31,080 nucleotides of DNA from positions 1 through 31,080 of the forward strand of contig CALFSF010000390.1 in the NCBI GenBank assembly GCA_937917025.1, written 5' to 3'. This DNA is from an uncultured Paraburkholderia sp. (lineage in GTDB: Bacteria; Pseudomonadota; Gammaproteobacteria; Burkholderiales; Burkholderiaceae). Below the pieces are notes generated by a model. That model saw only the letters and a program-made list of their open reading frames with translations, ran no database searches and was not told where the DNA came from. Positions 16,174 through 25,001 of this stretch are shown piece by piece (position 1 is the first letter of the stretch; each line of letters begins with the position of its first letter). The position numbers and the translations under genes were made by a program.

Positions 16174-17070
16174 CTATTGCCGTGTGCGGTAAAACGCGAT
16201 GGTCTGCCGCAATCCCTCTTCCAGCGAAGTCGCGGGCAACCCGGGAAGCAGACGGCCGAGCGCCGGGTCATCCGGAAATTCAGTGGCGATGGGCAGCGGC
16301 GGCCCGCTGGCGTCGAGGCGAGCGCCGGGCGCGAGCGCGGAGATCTGTCCGATCACCGTGTCGACCGATGCGATCTCGCCCGCCAGCGTGAACACATGAG
16401 CGCCAGGTACCGTCGCGAAGAGTGCCGCTTCGTACGCGGCGGCCACGTCGTCGGCGAACACGAGGCCCGTCGATCCCGTGAACGGAATCGTGTATCGCTC
16501 GCCACGCGCCGCTGCGCGGCACGCGAGGCTCGGCCCCGCGCTCGATCCGCTTTCCCGCCCCGCGCCATACACGACAAGCGGCCGGAAGCCGATGCTCGCG
16601 AGGCCGCAGTCGTTCCAGTACGCCCGCGCCGAGCCTTCGCAGGCCAGCTTGAACGCGCCGTAGTGCGTCTCGGGATGAGGTTGCGCGCCGTCGTCGGGCC
16701 CGAAAACGCCGGCGCTGCTCGCATAAAGCACGCTGCGCAAACCCGCGGCGCGCGCGGCGTCGAATACGTTCAGCGTCCCGATCAGATTGATTTGCGCGCC
16801 GCGTACGGGGTCGCTCGCGCAACTGGGCGTCAGCACGCCGGCCAGATGAATCACGCCGTCGCAACCCTGCAGCGCGCGCGTCACATCGCTCGCGACAGAA
16901 ATGTCGCCCGTGACCCATTCGACTTCACCTGCCTGCTGCGGCGCGAGTTCGCCCAGCAGACGCGCGTCGCGGCGCAGATCGAACGCCCTCAAGCCGACAC
17001 CGCGCGCCAGCAGGCGCCGCATGACCCATGCGGCAAGAAAGCCGCTCCCGCCCGTCACCAATACCCGCAT
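16174..17070 (-). CDS. NAD-dependent epimerase/dehydratase family protein (extended SDR)
   Basis: The 298-residue extended SDR has the N-terminal Rossmann motif TGGSGFLAAWV (TGxxGFxxxxx) and the catalytic YGAFK (Y137, K141). A C-terminal substrate domain carries FVFAD-like LVFADDVAAAYEAAL. GGAGGAG seven bases before ATG 17070 fixes the start; the earlier in-frame ATG at 17085 overlaps that site. Family members act on nucleotide sugars or, in catabolic clusters, on hydroxy-acids, steroids or lactone precursors. The gene is divergent from the first flavoprotein dehydrogenase and shares its operator, which places it in the same pathway. Confidence 0.85.
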   Translation of the reverse strand: MRVLVTGGSGFLAAWVMRRLLARGVGLRAFDLRRDARLLGELAPQQAGEVEWVTGDISVASDVTRALQGCDGVIHLAGVLTPSCASDPVRGAQINLIGTLNVFDAARAAGLRSVLYASSAGVFGPDDGAQPHPETHYGAFKLACEGSARAYWNDCGLASIGFRPLVVYGAGRESGSSAGPSLACRAAARGERYTIPFTGSTGLVFADDVAAAYEAALFATVPGAHVFTLAGEIASVDTVIGQISALAPGARLDASGPPLPIATEFPDDPALGRLLPGLPATSLEEGLRQTIAFYRTRQ

Positions 17071-17105
17071 CGTCCGCTCCTCCAATGACTGGAAATATTT
17101 GATTT

Positions 17106-17134
17106 TTGAGAATTCTAGAATACTATTCTACTAA
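17106..17134 (+). promoter_or_regulatory. Promoter with IclR-type operator, site 2 (flavoprotein 1 / epimerase)
   Basis: TAGAATACTATTCTA at 17116-17130 is a perfect 15-bp palindrome. It fills the spacer between TTGAGA (17106-17111) and TACTAA (17129-17134), which are 17 bases apart and lead into the flavoprotein gene at 17186. It lies between two divergent genes and could control both. Confidence 0.75.
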
Positions 17135-17185
17135 GAAAACTTGTTCTATATATTTCGGCATGATGCAGAAGGAGGCGCAAAAGGT

Positions 17186-18970
17186 ATGAACGAAGCGAGG
17201 CAGACCCATTGGGACGAGGAAGTTGACCTGCTGGTGTTCGGGGCGGGCGCCGGCGGCATGACCGCCGCGCTGGTCGCGCATCACGAAGGCCTCAAGGTTC
17301 TCGTGTGCGAAAAAACGGACGCCGTCGGCGGCATCACGTCCACCTCGGGCGGTACGACCTGGGTGCCGGGCACGAGCTTGAGCACGAGTGCCGGCGTGCC
17401 CGACAGCGTCGACGACGCGCGGCGCTTTCTCGCGTCGGTGGTCGGCGATCGCGGCGGCGACGAAGCGCGCGAGGCGTTTCTGCAAAGCGGCCCGGCGGCG
17501 ATCGACGAACTCCAGCGCATCAGCGACGTGAAATTCGTCGCCGCCACCGCGCACCCGGACTACGTGACGGGCCCCGGCGCGGCGTTTGGCGGGCGCGCAT
17601 TGGCGCCGGTCGCATTCGACGGACGATTGCTCGGCGGCGAGTTCGCTCGCGTGAGACCGCCGCGCAAGGAGTTCATGGGTCTCGGCGGCATGATGGTGGC
17701 GCGCACCGACCTGGACGCGCTGCTCGCGCCCTTCGCGTCGACGAAGAACTTCTCGCGCACGCTGGCCGTCGTGGGCCGCTATGTGATGGACCGGCTGCGC
17801 TATCCGCGCGGCACGCAGCTCGTGATGGGCAATGCGCTCGCGGCACGGCTCTTCTACAGCTTGCGCAAACAGAACGTCGAAGTCCGCTTCGAAACACCGC
17901 TGATTGAACTGGTGATCGAGCAAGGCGAAGTCACCGGCGCCGTGGTCGAACAGAAAGGCGCTGGAAAGAAGCGTATTCGCGCGCGTCGCGGCGTGGTGCT
18001 GGCCACCGGCGGCATCACGCGCCATCCGGTGTTGCGCAAACAGTTGTTCCCCGCTGGCGCTCAACCGCTATCGCTTTCGCCCGACACGCATACCGGCGAC
18101 GGCGTCGGCAGTGCGCTCAGGATCAACGCGCAACTGAACGATGGCCACGACAGTCCGGGTCTCTGGATGCCCTGCTCGATCCTGCGCTCAGGCGATGGGC
18201 AGGACGGCGTCTGGCCGCACATCATTCTCGATCGGGCGAAGCCCGGGCTGATTGCGGTGAACAGCCGCGGCGAGCGCTTCGTCAACGAGTCGGACTCGTA
18301 TCACGACTTCGTGATGGGCATGCTGCGCGACAGCGAGAACGGCGGCCGCAAAGGCGGCAGCGTGCCTGCGCACCTGGTGGTGGACGCGGCGTTCATTCGC
18401 GACTATGGCCTCGGACTGCTGATGCGCGCGCGAAGCCGCAGGCGCATCGCCAGTTTCGAGAAGGCGGGGTATCTGATCAAGGGCAATACGCTGGCTGAAC
18501 TCGCCGCGAAGCTGGGCGTCGATGCAGCAGGACTCGAACGCACCGTCGACACCTACAACCGGGATGCCGCGCAGGGTCAGGATCCCGCGTTTCATCGCGG
18601 CGCGAGCGTGGTGAACCGGTTCAACGGCGACGCCGCGCAGAAACCTAACCCATGTGTCCGTCCGATCGGACCCGGGCCGTACTATGCGGTGACGGTCTGG
18701 CCGGCCGACCTTGCCTGTAGCGCGGGGCTCGCGGGCAACGCGAACGGCCAGGTGCTCGATAACAACGGCGATGTCATTCCGGGGCTGTACGCATGCGGCA
18801 ATGATCTCGCGTCGATATTTCGCGGCACCTACCCCGGCCCGGGGACCACACTCGGTCCGGCAATCGTGTTCGGCTGGCGCGTCGCGAAATACGCGGCGCG
18901 CGCGACGCCTGGCTCAGCCGGGGCGATGCAGGTCGACCCCGTCGCGCGGCATCCGCGTGCGACCGTGTGA
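17186..18970 (+). CDS. FAD-dependent dehydrogenase, 3-ketosteroid-delta1-dehydrogenase/fumarate reductase-like (paralog 1)
   Basis: The 594-residue flavoprotein has an N-terminal FAD-binding loop (VFGAGAGGMTAALVAHHEGL, residues about 15-35), GGITSTSGGTTWVPG, and the C-terminal FAD motif GLYACGNDLASIF...GTTLGPAIVFGW. This is the KstD-type FAD_binding_2 arrangement. The tyrosine matching KstD Tyr487 is in GPYYAVTVWP (Y500). Such enzymes remove two hydrogens next to a ring ketone. After that motif it reads ADLACSAGL where the two paralogs read GS(L/F)GTFAGL, so its active-site loop differs. AAGGAGG ten bases upstream selects ATG 17186. It is transcribed alone and ends at a terminator. Confidence 0.88.
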   Translation: MNEARQTHWDEEVDLLVFGAGAGGMTAALVAHHEGLKVLVCEKTDAVGGITSTSGGTTWVPGTSLSTSAGVPDSVDDARRFLASVVGDRGGDEAREAFLQSGPAAIDELQRISDVKFVAATAHPDYVTGPGAAFGGRALAPVAFDGRLLGGEFARVRPPRKEFMGLGGMMVARTDLDALLAPFASTKNFSRTLAVVGRYVMDRLRYPRGTQLVMGNALAARLFYSLRKQNVEVRFETPLIELVIEQGEVTGAVVEQKGAGKKRIRARRGVVLATGGITRHPVLRKQLFPAGAQPLSLSPDTHTGDGVGSALRINAQLNDGHDSPGLWMPCSILRSGDGQDGVWPHIILDRAKPGLIAVNSRGERFVNESDSYHDFVMGMLRDSENGGRKGGSVPAHLVVDAAFIRDYGLGLLMRARSRRRIASFEKAGYLIKGNTLAELAAKLGVDAAGLERTVDTYNRDAAQGQDPAFHRGASVVNRFNGDAAQKPNPCVRPIGPGPYYAVTVWPADLACSAGLAGNANGQVLDNNGDVIPGLYACGNDLASIFRGTYPGPGTTLGPAIVFGWRVAKYAARATPGSAGAMQVDPVARHPRATV

Positions 18971-19003
18971 AACCGCAAGTAGATCTGCAATAAGGAAGTT
19001 TGC

Positions 19004-19036
19004 AACGGGCGCCCTTGTGGCGCCCGTTCTCTTTCT
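19004..19036 (+). terminator. Terminator of flavoprotein gene 1
   Basis: AACGGGCGCC (19004-19013) and GGCGCCCGTT (19019-19028) form a perfect 10-bp stem with a five-base loop, followed by the pyrimidine-rich CTCTTTCTT. It lies 33 bases after the stop, between convergent genes. The rest of the gap to 19184 shows no gene. Confidence 0.85.
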
Positions 19037-19184
19037 TCGTTCTGGCGCTTCTCAAGCCGGCGGTCTGATGTAGCAAAAACGCGGTGAGCACCGCCAGACG
19101 TGTTCTGCACGGCAGAGCGTCACAGGTGGATCGCCACCGCCGGCACCGCCATGCCGCAAGCCGGGACCAGAAGCCGGCGTCCGC

Positions 19185-20039
19185 TCATGCCGCCCGCGGC
19201 CGTCCCTTGCGCCTTGCCACGACGGGCTGCACGTTGGCCGCCGCGGGCACCACTTTCAGGCTGCGCTTGAAATACGGCGAACTGAGCGTGGCCGCGCCCA
19301 TATCCGAGGCGGCCTCGAGCAATACGGGCGCCAGCTCCTTCAGACGCGCGTCGGGCAACCGGCTCGTGGGTCCGGCGAGACTCACCACGCCCACGGCCAC
19401 GCCCGTCACCGGATGACGGATCACTGCTGCCATCGACGTCATCCCGACTTCGTACGTGTCGCTCGCGATGCCATAGCCGCGTTTGCGCGCGCCGGCCAGA
19501 TCCTGGAGAAACTGCTGGATCGACTTCGGCGCTCGCGGCCCGGTCTGCCCCGCCTTGCCAATGCCGCCCTGGCGCGAAACCAGTTCGAGCGCCTCTTCGT
19601 CGCTCAGGGTCGCGAGCCACGCCTGCCCGCTCGCAGTGCAGTGAAGCGGCGGCTGACTGCCCATGTCCGGGTCGTAGCGAAGACCGGATTTGGCTCCCTG
19701 CGCCTTCCCGACAAACGTGATGTGATCGTCCTCGACCACACCGAGCCGCGCCAGTTCGCCCGACGCCGAAGCCAGCCTGTCGAGCACCGGTTGCGAAATA
19801 TCGAGCACGCCCCCCGTGGACAGCCAGATCAACGCAAGCGACACCAGCTTGAGCGCCAGCACATACTCGCCGTGCTCGTCCTGCCGCACATACCCCTCTT
19901 CGCTGAGCTCGGCCAGCAGGCGATGGGTGCCGCTGCGCGGGATGTTCAGCGTGTCGGCGATGGCGGCCAGCTGCATGCTGCCGCCCTGTTTCGCCAGCAG
20001 TTCGATGATGGCCAACGCCCGCTCAAGATTTCCAGCCAT
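19185..20039 (-). CDS. IclR-family transcriptional regulator, probable regulator of the cluster
   Basis: The 284-residue protein has the IclR winged helix at residues about 3-60 (NLERALAIIELLAKQGG, LAAIADTLNIPRSGTHRLLAEL, EEGYVRQDEHGEYVL). The effector domain spans about 75-255 with the usual HCTASGQAWLA, YGIASDTYEVGMTSMAA and VGVVSLAGPTSRL. The final residues ARRKGRPRAA are basic and contain an AT-hook-like GRP core. IclR proteins bind 13-15-bp dyads as dimers and respond to small organic acids. The cluster's repeated TGGAATA-N-TATTCCA-like sites closely match the classic IclR operator TGGAAATNATTTCCA, so this is the likely binder. It follows the MFS gene by 103 bases. Confidence 0.92.
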   Translation of the reverse strand: MAGNLERALAIIELLAKQGGSMQLAAIADTLNIPRSGTHRLLAELSEEGYVRQDEHGEYVLALKLVSLALIWLSTGGVLDISQPVLDRLASASGELARLGVVEDDHITFVGKAQGAKSGLRYDPDMGSQPPLHCTASGQAWLATLSDEEALELVSRQGGIGKAGQTGPRAPKSIQQFLQDLAGARKRGYGIASDTYEVGMTSMAAVIRHPVTGVAVGVVSLAGPTSRLPDARLKELAPVLLEAASDMGAATLSSPYFKRSLKVVPAAANVQPVVARRKGRPRAA

Positions 20040-20070
20040 ATTGCACGCTCGTTCGACTTAGATACCGAAT

Positions 20071-20085
20071 GAGAACACGATTCCA
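20071..20085. promoter_or_regulatory. Degenerate IclR-type operator upstream of the IclR gene
   Basis: On the minus strand TGGAATCGTGTTCTC matches the cluster palindrome at 11 of 14 defined positions, with one intact half. It lies 32 bases upstream of the IclR start, a suitable position for weak autoregulation. It is much poorer than the other sites and could be chance. Confidence 0.4.
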
Positions 20086-20142
20086 CACCGGAACTCAAGC
20101 GAGGCAAATCCCGATGCGGCTCATACCAACGGACTAGCGGTG

Positions 20143-21525
20143 TTAGTGGCTGACGGCTTTGACCCGCAGCACCGGTCCACGATGGCGCGCGCCTTTGAGC
20201 AACACTGCGGCGGCGCCCACTGCCGCGGGCACCGCAAGCGCCGTGAGCACTTCACCGAAACCCCAATTCGCGTGCAGCATGCTGGCACCGAGCATCGCTC
20301 CTGCAATACCACCGAAGCGGCCGATGCCCAACATCCAGCTGGTGCCTGTGGCTCGCATGCGGGTCGGATAGGAACCGGCGGCAAGCGCGCAAAAGCCGGT
20401 GTTGGAGCCGTTCATGCAATAGCCCATGCCGAACGCAAGCACGCTGATGCCCACGATTCCATGCCCCGGCAAACCCATGTACCACGCAAACACACCGCCA
20501 ACAAAGACGGTTGCACCCAATGCGCCGTGCGGGTTGACGCGATCCATCAGCCAGCCGATTGCGAGCGAGCCGATCGTACCGCCCGCCTGAAACAGCGCGC
20601 CGACAATCGCCGCCTGCTCAAGCGTAAATCCGGCGCCGCGAATCAAGGTCGGCAGCCAGCTACCCAGCAGATAAACCGTCAGCAAGCCCGCGAAATAGCA
20701 GATCCACAACATCACCGTGCCGAATACGTAGTCGCGCGACAGGATCAATCGCACCGGGCTGCGCTCGCGTTGCGGTGTTTCCTGCGAGACGAAGCGCGTT
20801 GCCGCGTCCGCCATGCCCCGCTGGATCCGGTTCAGCACGCCCACGAGCCGCGCCCGGCGGGTCTCCTTTAGCGACAGATAGCGCGCCGATTCGGGCAACC
20901 ATTTGATCATCAGCGGCACATAGAGAACCGGCAATACGCCGCCGAGTATCAACACCGAGTGCCAGCCGTGCGCGGCGATCAGCCAGGCACTCACAAAACC
21001 ACCACCCGCGGCGCCGAGCGTGAAGCCGCAAAACACGGTCGTCACCATCAGTGCGCGGCAGCGCTGGGGCGCATACTCGGCCATCAGCGTCGCCGCATTG
21101 GGCATGGATGCACCGAGCCCGAGGCCGGTCAGAAAACGCAGCACGGTCAACTCGGTGATGTTGCCCGCGAACGCGGAACCGACGCTCCACACGCCGAAAA
21201 ACAGGACGGCGATCGTCATCACCGTCTTGCGGCCGAAGCGGTCGGCAAGGGGTCCGGCGCACAGCGCGCCAAACGCGAGCCCGAGCAGGCCGCCACTCAT
21301 GACGGGGCCCAACGCATCGCGCGGAATGGCCCAGGCGCTTGACAGCGCCGGCGCGATGAAGCCCATCATTACGGTATCGAGGCCATCGAGCGTCACGATG
21401 AACATGCACATCATCAGGACGAGAATCTGGAAGCGTCCGACGGGCTGTTCGTCGAGAAGCTGTTGTACGTCGATGACGCGCGACGCTCGTGTGTTTGGCT
21501 GGCTGGCCTTCAGTGAAGCTTTCAT
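20143..21525 (-). CDS. MFS transporter, aromatic acid:H+ symporter (AAHS)-like
   Basis: The 460-residue inner-membrane protein has 12 predicted membrane segments. The AAHS motif DGLDTVMMGFIAPAL lies in helix 1 (about residues 47-61). LADRFGRKTVM is the MFS loop 2-3 signature, and LPESARYL follows helix 6. The family includes PcaK and BenK, proton-coupled importers of benzoate, hydroxybenzoates and other ring acids. It lies directly upstream of the IclR gene in the same direction. The ribosome binding site is weak. Two uptake systems in one cluster suggest related substrates or different affinities. Confidence 0.9.
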   Translation of the reverse strand: MKASLKASQPNTRASRVIDVQQLLDEQPVGRFQILVLMMCMFIVTLDGLDTVMMGFIAPALSSAWAIPRDALGPVMSGGLLGLAFGALCAGPLADRFGRKTVMTIAVLFFGVWSVGSAFAGNITELTVLRFLTGLGLGASMPNAATLMAEYAPQRCRALMVTTVFCGFTLGAAGGGFVSAWLIAAHGWHSVLILGGVLPVLYVPLMIKWLPESARYLSLKETRRARLVGVLNRIQRGMADAATRFVSQETPQRERSPVRLILSRDYVFGTVMLWICYFAGLLTVYLLGSWLPTLIRGAGFTLEQAAIVGALFQAGGTIGSLAIGWLMDRVNPHGALGATVFVGGVFAWYMGLPGHGIVGISVLAFGMGYCMNGSNTGFCALAAGSYPTRMRATGTSWMLGIGRFGGIAGAMLGASMLHANWGFGEVLTALAVPAAVGAAAVLLKGARHRGPVLRVKAVSH

Positions 21526-21568
21526 AGGTTGTCTCTGGGTGGTTATTTGTTATTGTCGATAATGGATG

Positions 21569-21610
21569 GCAGTCCGTGCAGCATCTTGCGCGTGCTCTTC
21601 AACGGACTGC
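21569..21610 (-). terminator. Long stem-loop between TIM-barrel gene and MFS gene
   Basis: GCAGTCCGT (21569-21577) pairs perfectly with ACGGACTGC (21602-21610), with a second inner pairing AGCA/TGCT. It begins 21 bases beyond the TIM-barrel stop and may end the flavoprotein-NIPSNAP-TIM transcript. No clear T-run follows, so read-through into the MFS-IclR genes is possible. Confidence 0.5.
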
Positions 21611-21630
21611 GTTGTGCCCTCCCACGCGCA

Positions 21631-22464
21631 TCAGCCGGCCGCGTAAATCCGCGCGAGCAGATCGAGCGTCGCCTCGCGCAGCTTGCGGGCACGTTCGAGC
21701 GCGGGCGCGGTCTTCGCCCATTGCTCCGTCGGCACTTCGATGCTGAGCGGCAGATGGTCGGGAAGCGCGCGCAGGATACCGGCGAGATCGATACCGCCTT
21801 CGCCTGGAATCATCCGCTCGCAGCGTGCCTGGAAAAGCAGCGTTTCAAGGTCGGTCGGGCGCTCCGCGGGACCATCGCAGAACTGCACGTAGCCGAAGTA
21901 CTCGCGCGGCAATGCCGCGAGTTCTTCCGTCGACGAACCGGCACGGTCGAAGTGAAGCGGGTCGATGATGAGGCCGGTATTGCCGCGGCCCGCTGCCTTC
22001 ACGATGCGGGCGCCCTGCGTGATGTCCTTCGCGTTGGTCCACGGCATCGGTTCGAGCGACGGCGACAGTCCGAGCGGCTTCGCGAGGTCGCAAAGTTGCG
22101 CGAGCCGCTCCGCGGTGCGCGCTTCGTCGGGATCGTTACCCGCCACGAGGACGTAGCGTGCGCCAAGCTCAGCGGCAGTCTCGAGCATGGGCTTGTAGTC
22201 CGTCACATCCGTCTCCGGCTTCAGCCGCAGAATCTCCACGTCGAGCACCTTGATGCCGGTGTCCCGCAAGCGCGCGAGCGTTTCACGTCTTAACGGCGTA
22301 TCGCCGACGATCTCGTGCCGCACTTCCTGATCGGTTGCGGGCAACAGGCGCAGCCCGACGTAGTCATAGCCCGCCTGCGCGGCGCATTCCACCATCTGCG
22401 GCGGCGTCAGTTCAAGCGCGGTCAGCGCCGAGAGAGAAAGCGCACGCGAGTTGTGCTGGGTCAT
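21631..22464 (-). CDS. Xylose isomerase-like TIM-barrel protein (sugar phosphate isomerase/epimerase family)
   Basis: The 277-residue protein has the AP_endonuc_2/xylose-isomerase-like barrel: YDYVGLRLLP near residue 33, LEPMPWTNAKD (a metal-ligand Glu on a strand) near 137, GLIIDPLHFDRAG near 163, FGYVQFCDGP near 190 and LSIEVPTEQW near 240. The Glu, Asp-His, Asp and Glu at strand ends fit the divalent-metal site of this family. Relatives include inosose dehydratase, 3-dehydroshikimate dehydratase and C-glycoside lyases, all acting on polyhydroxylated rings or keto-sugars. AAGGAG six bases upstream supports the start. It follows the NIPSNAP gene and is probably co-transcribed. Confidence 0.85.
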   Translation of the reverse strand: MTQHNSRALSLSALTALELTPPQMVECAAQAGYDYVGLRLLPATDQEVRHEIVGDTPLRRETLARLRDTGIKVLDVEILRLKPETDVTDYKPMLETAAELGARYVLVAGNDPDEARTAERLAQLCDLAKPLGLSPSLEPMPWTNAKDITQGARIVKAAGRGNTGLIIDPLHFDRAGSSTEELAALPREYFGYVQFCDGPAERPTDLETLLFQARCERMIPGEGGIDLAGILRALPDHLPLSIEVPTEQWAKTAPALERARKLREATLDLLARIYAAG

Positions 22465-22521
22465 GTCGTCTCCTTCAGTTCGATTGCTTGTCCGGTTGCC
22501 CGGTTCGTTCCTGGCGCGCGT

Positions 22522-23133
22522 TCAGCGCAGCGGCGAAAACGGCGCCGGCACGCAGATGGTGGATTCCATCGTGGTCAGATGCGCGGGACCGCCCCTGGGC
22601 GGCCAGATCCCGTCTTTCACCGCTTCGGCGCGAATCCGCGAACGTTCGTCGACGCTCGCGTACGGCCAGATGTTGAGAAAACGCGGGACGGTGCCGTCGA
22701 GCGAATACATCGCGCCGATCAGCGGCGAGCGTTGCGTGCGTTCAGGCAGGGCCTTTTCCCACGCGTCGATCGTCGGCTGCAGGCTCGCGAGCTTCGTCCC
22801 GTAGACGCGCATCTCGTAGATACCGCCGTGCACCGCGGGCTCGATCGGCGGCAGGAACGGGAAGAGCGCATAGCTGTCGACCTTCACGTCGGTGACATGC
22901 TCGCCGCAACCGAACGGGTTGCCTTCGAGCAGCATGCGCTTGCGCTCGCCGATCAGCGCCGCTTCGGATTCGAAGCCGCGCAGCACCAGCACCTGCCCCA
23001 GCGTGCCGATGTCCGAGTACCAGCAGCCAAGCAGGGTCGAGCCGGGCTGCTTGCCGCTTGTCTTGATGCTTTCGAAAACCTGCGCGTTCGAGCCGATTTT
23101 CACGGTAAGCGTCACTACGTCATAGAGAGTCAT
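22522..23133 (-). CDS. NIPSNAP-family protein with two tandem domains
   Basis: The 203-residue protein consists of two ferredoxin-like alpha/beta units. The second (about residues 105-203) is a clear NIPSNAP domain (IYEMRVYGTKLASLQPTIDAW, FLNIWPYASVDERSRIRAEA). The first (about 1-100) repeats the pattern more weakly (LLGCWYSDIGTLGQVLVLRGF). The family is common in catabolic clusters but its role is mostly unknown; the fold resembles small dimeric monooxygenases and isomerases. It starts 12 bases after the flavoprotein 2 stop, so the two are surely co-transcribed. The start has AAGGA nine bases upstream. Confidence 0.85.
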   Translation of the reverse strand: MTLYDVVTLTVKIGSNAQVFESIKTSGKQPGSTLLGCWYSDIGTLGQVLVLRGFESEAALIGERKRMLLEGNPFGCGEHVTDVKVDSYALFPFLPPIEPAVHGGIYEMRVYGTKLASLQPTIDAWEKALPERTQRSPLIGAMYSLDGTVPRFLNIWPYASVDERSRIRAEAVKDGIWPPRGGPAHLTTMESTICVPAPFSPLR

Positions 23134-23145
23134 TACGTTTTGTCC

Positions 23146-24882
23146 TTACGCATGATGTGAGGAATCTGCAACCGGATCCGCCTGAGTCAGACCGGCAAGA
23201 GAAAGGCCCGCGAGGTAACCGAATGTCATCGCGGGACCGAGCGTGATGCCGCCAGCCGGGTAACAGCCGCCCATCATGCTGGCGCTGTCATTGCCGACGG
23301 CGTATAGACCGGCGAGCGGCCGGTTCTCGTTGTCGAGGACGCGTGCGGCTGCATCGGTCGCGAGCCCGGCGAATGTGCCGAGGCTGCCGGGAAGCAGCTT
23401 GACCGCGTAGAACGGGCCTTCTTCGAGCGGAGCGACGCACGGGTTCGGCTTGTGCCGTGCATCGCCCTGCACGCGGTTGTACGGCGTGGAGCCGCGATGA
23501 AACTGCGGATCGGCGCCGTCCTTCGCATCGGTGTTCCAGGCCGCCACGGTACTCGCGAGACCTTGTGGATCGATGCCGCACTGCACGGCCAGCTCGACGA
23601 GACTGCTGGCCCGCTTCAGATAACCCGAGCGGCGCCAGGGGCCAGTCGGAAACGGAAACGGCTTCGACACGCCGAGCCCATAACGACGCTGGAAACGATG
23701 GTCGCACACCAGCCACGCGCAGACTTCCTCGCCTTGCGGCGTCGTATCGAAGAGCGCGGTCATCAGGTCGTAATAGGACGATGCTTCGTTGGCGAATCGC
23801 TTGCCTGCGCGCGTCACCGCGATCACACCGGGTTTGGCGCGTTCGATCAAGTGGGGAAACGCGACGGCCGGCTCGCCCTTTCGTTGCGGCACGAGCGACA
23901 CCGGCGCCCACGCCGCGGGCGCTTCGAGCGCGGCATCGAAACGGCCGCCGATCGCCTCGCCGATGCGAATGCCATCGCCCGTGTTCGTCGATGGCGCAGC
24001 GGACCAATGCTCGCGGCCCGACGGTGTGTAAGCGAAGGTTCGCGCACGGCGCGCGACGTCATGCGGATAACCTCCGCAGGCGAGCACGACGCCGTGCGTG
24101 GCCCGCACCTCGCGGGCCACGCCGTCGATCTCGACGTGTGCGCCGACCACGCGGCCAGCCTCGCGGATCAGCCCTACCGCCCTCGCGTTCGAGCGCAGAT
24201 CGACGCCATGGTCCGCCGCTGACTTCAGCAGCCGCGCAACCAGCGCGTTGCCGTTGACCAGATGCATCGAGCGGCCGTAGCGAAGCTTGTGAACGGCATA
24301 TGTCGCCAGCCGCCGCGTGACGTGCAGCGCGGAGCGCACCGAACGCGTGGCGTTGAAGAAGTGGCCGAGGTCGGCACCGGAGGCAATCGCCATGCCGTTG
24401 AGCGTCGTCACGCCGAGCGGCGGCCGTAGCCTGTCGATCAACGGTCCCAGCTCGCGGCCGTCGAACGGCATCGCGCAGACCGAACGGCCGCCGGTTCCGG
24501 CGCCTGGCGTTGTGTGGAAGTCGGGAATCCGGTTGCCGTCGACAAAACGCATCGCCGTATGCTGTTCGAAGAATTCGACCATCCGCGGACCGTATTCCAG
24601 CAATGCGTCGGCCTTGCCCGCATCGAAATGCGCGCCCAGCTCGTGGCGCAGATAGGTGCGCGGCACGTCGGCGTCCTCGGTGATGCCGGCGCGCACGGCG
24701 AGCGGATTGCAGGGTATCCACATCCATCCGCCGGACCATGCCGTCGTGCCCCCGAAAACCGCCTCCTTTTCCGCAACGATCACGCGCAACCCATGCACGG
24801 CGGCGGTGACCGCCGCGGCCAGGCCACCCGCGCCTGACCCCAGCACCAGCACATCACATTCGAGCATCGGTTCGCGCTTCAT
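23146..24882 (-). CDS. FAD-dependent dehydrogenase, 3-ketosteroid-delta1-dehydrogenase-like (paralog 2)
   Basis: The 578-residue flavoprotein starts MKREPMLECDVLVLGSGAGG, with the FAD loop at about residues 14-22. Other KstD family marks are GGTTAWSGGWMWIP, the NGNALVARLL substrate-domain motif, FANEASSYYDL, and GLYAVGNDSASM with GGITLGPAMTFGYLAG near the C-terminus. The KstD Tyr487 counterpart is Y492 in GPFYAVKLLPGSLG. The enzyme likely dehydrogenates a ring carbon pair next to a ketone, with FAD as acceptor. A TTG at 24888 is better spaced from AGGGA and could be the true start. The gene leads the operon with NIPSNAP and TIM-barrel genes and is a close paralog of the gene at 28035-29774. 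Confidence 0.88.
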   Translation of the reverse strand: MKREPMLECDVLVLGSGAGGLAAAVTAAVHGLRVIVAEKEAVFGGTTAWSGGWMWIPCNPLAVRAGITEDADVPRTYLRHELGAHFDAGKADALLEYGPRMVEFFEQHTAMRFVDGNRIPDFHTTPGAGTGGRSVCAMPFDGRELGPLIDRLRPPLGVTTLNGMAIASGADLGHFFNATRSVRSALHVTRRLATYAVHKLRYGRSMHLVNGNALVARLLKSAADHGVDLRSNARAVGLIREAGRVVGAHVEIDGVAREVRATHGVVLACGGYPHDVARRARTFAYTPSGREHWSAAPSTNTGDGIRIGEAIGGRFDAALEAPAAWAPVSLVPQRKGEPAVAFPHLIERAKPGVIAVTRAGKRFANEASSYYDLMTALFDTTPQGEEVCAWLVCDHRFQRRYGLGVSKPFPFPTGPWRRSGYLKRASSLVELAVQCGIDPQGLASTVAAWNTDAKDGADPQFHRGSTPYNRVQGDARHKPNPCVAPLEEGPFYAVKLLPGSLGTFAGLATDAAARVLDNENRPLAGLYAVGNDSASMMGGCYPAGGITLGPAMTFGYLAGLSLAGLTQADPVADSSHHA

Positions 24883-24920
24883 TGCCAATCCGCTTTCCCT
24901 GGAGAGACCCAGCCTATTTG

Positions 24921-24953
24921 TTGAATACTATTCCAATTTACGATTTTATTCAA
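24921..24953 (-). promoter_or_regulatory. Promoter with IclR-type operator, site 3 (flavoprotein 2 operon)
   Basis: On the minus strand TTGAAT (24948-24953), 17 bases and TAGTAT (24925-24930) make a good sigma-70 promoter. The operator TTGAATACTATTCCA (24921-24935, plus strand) covers the -10 box, as expected for repression. It is identical over 18 bases, including the preceding TTG, to site 4. Confidence 0.8.
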
Positions 24954-25001
24954 ACAGGACATGATCTTATCTCTCCGAACCAGAACGAAAACGCGCCGCA
25001 T

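Noticed and set aside
21545..21565. AT-rich near-palindrome TTATTGTCGATAA upstream of the MFS gene as another regulon operator
   Set aside because: It does not match the TRGAATANTATTCYA consensus and its symmetry is imperfect.
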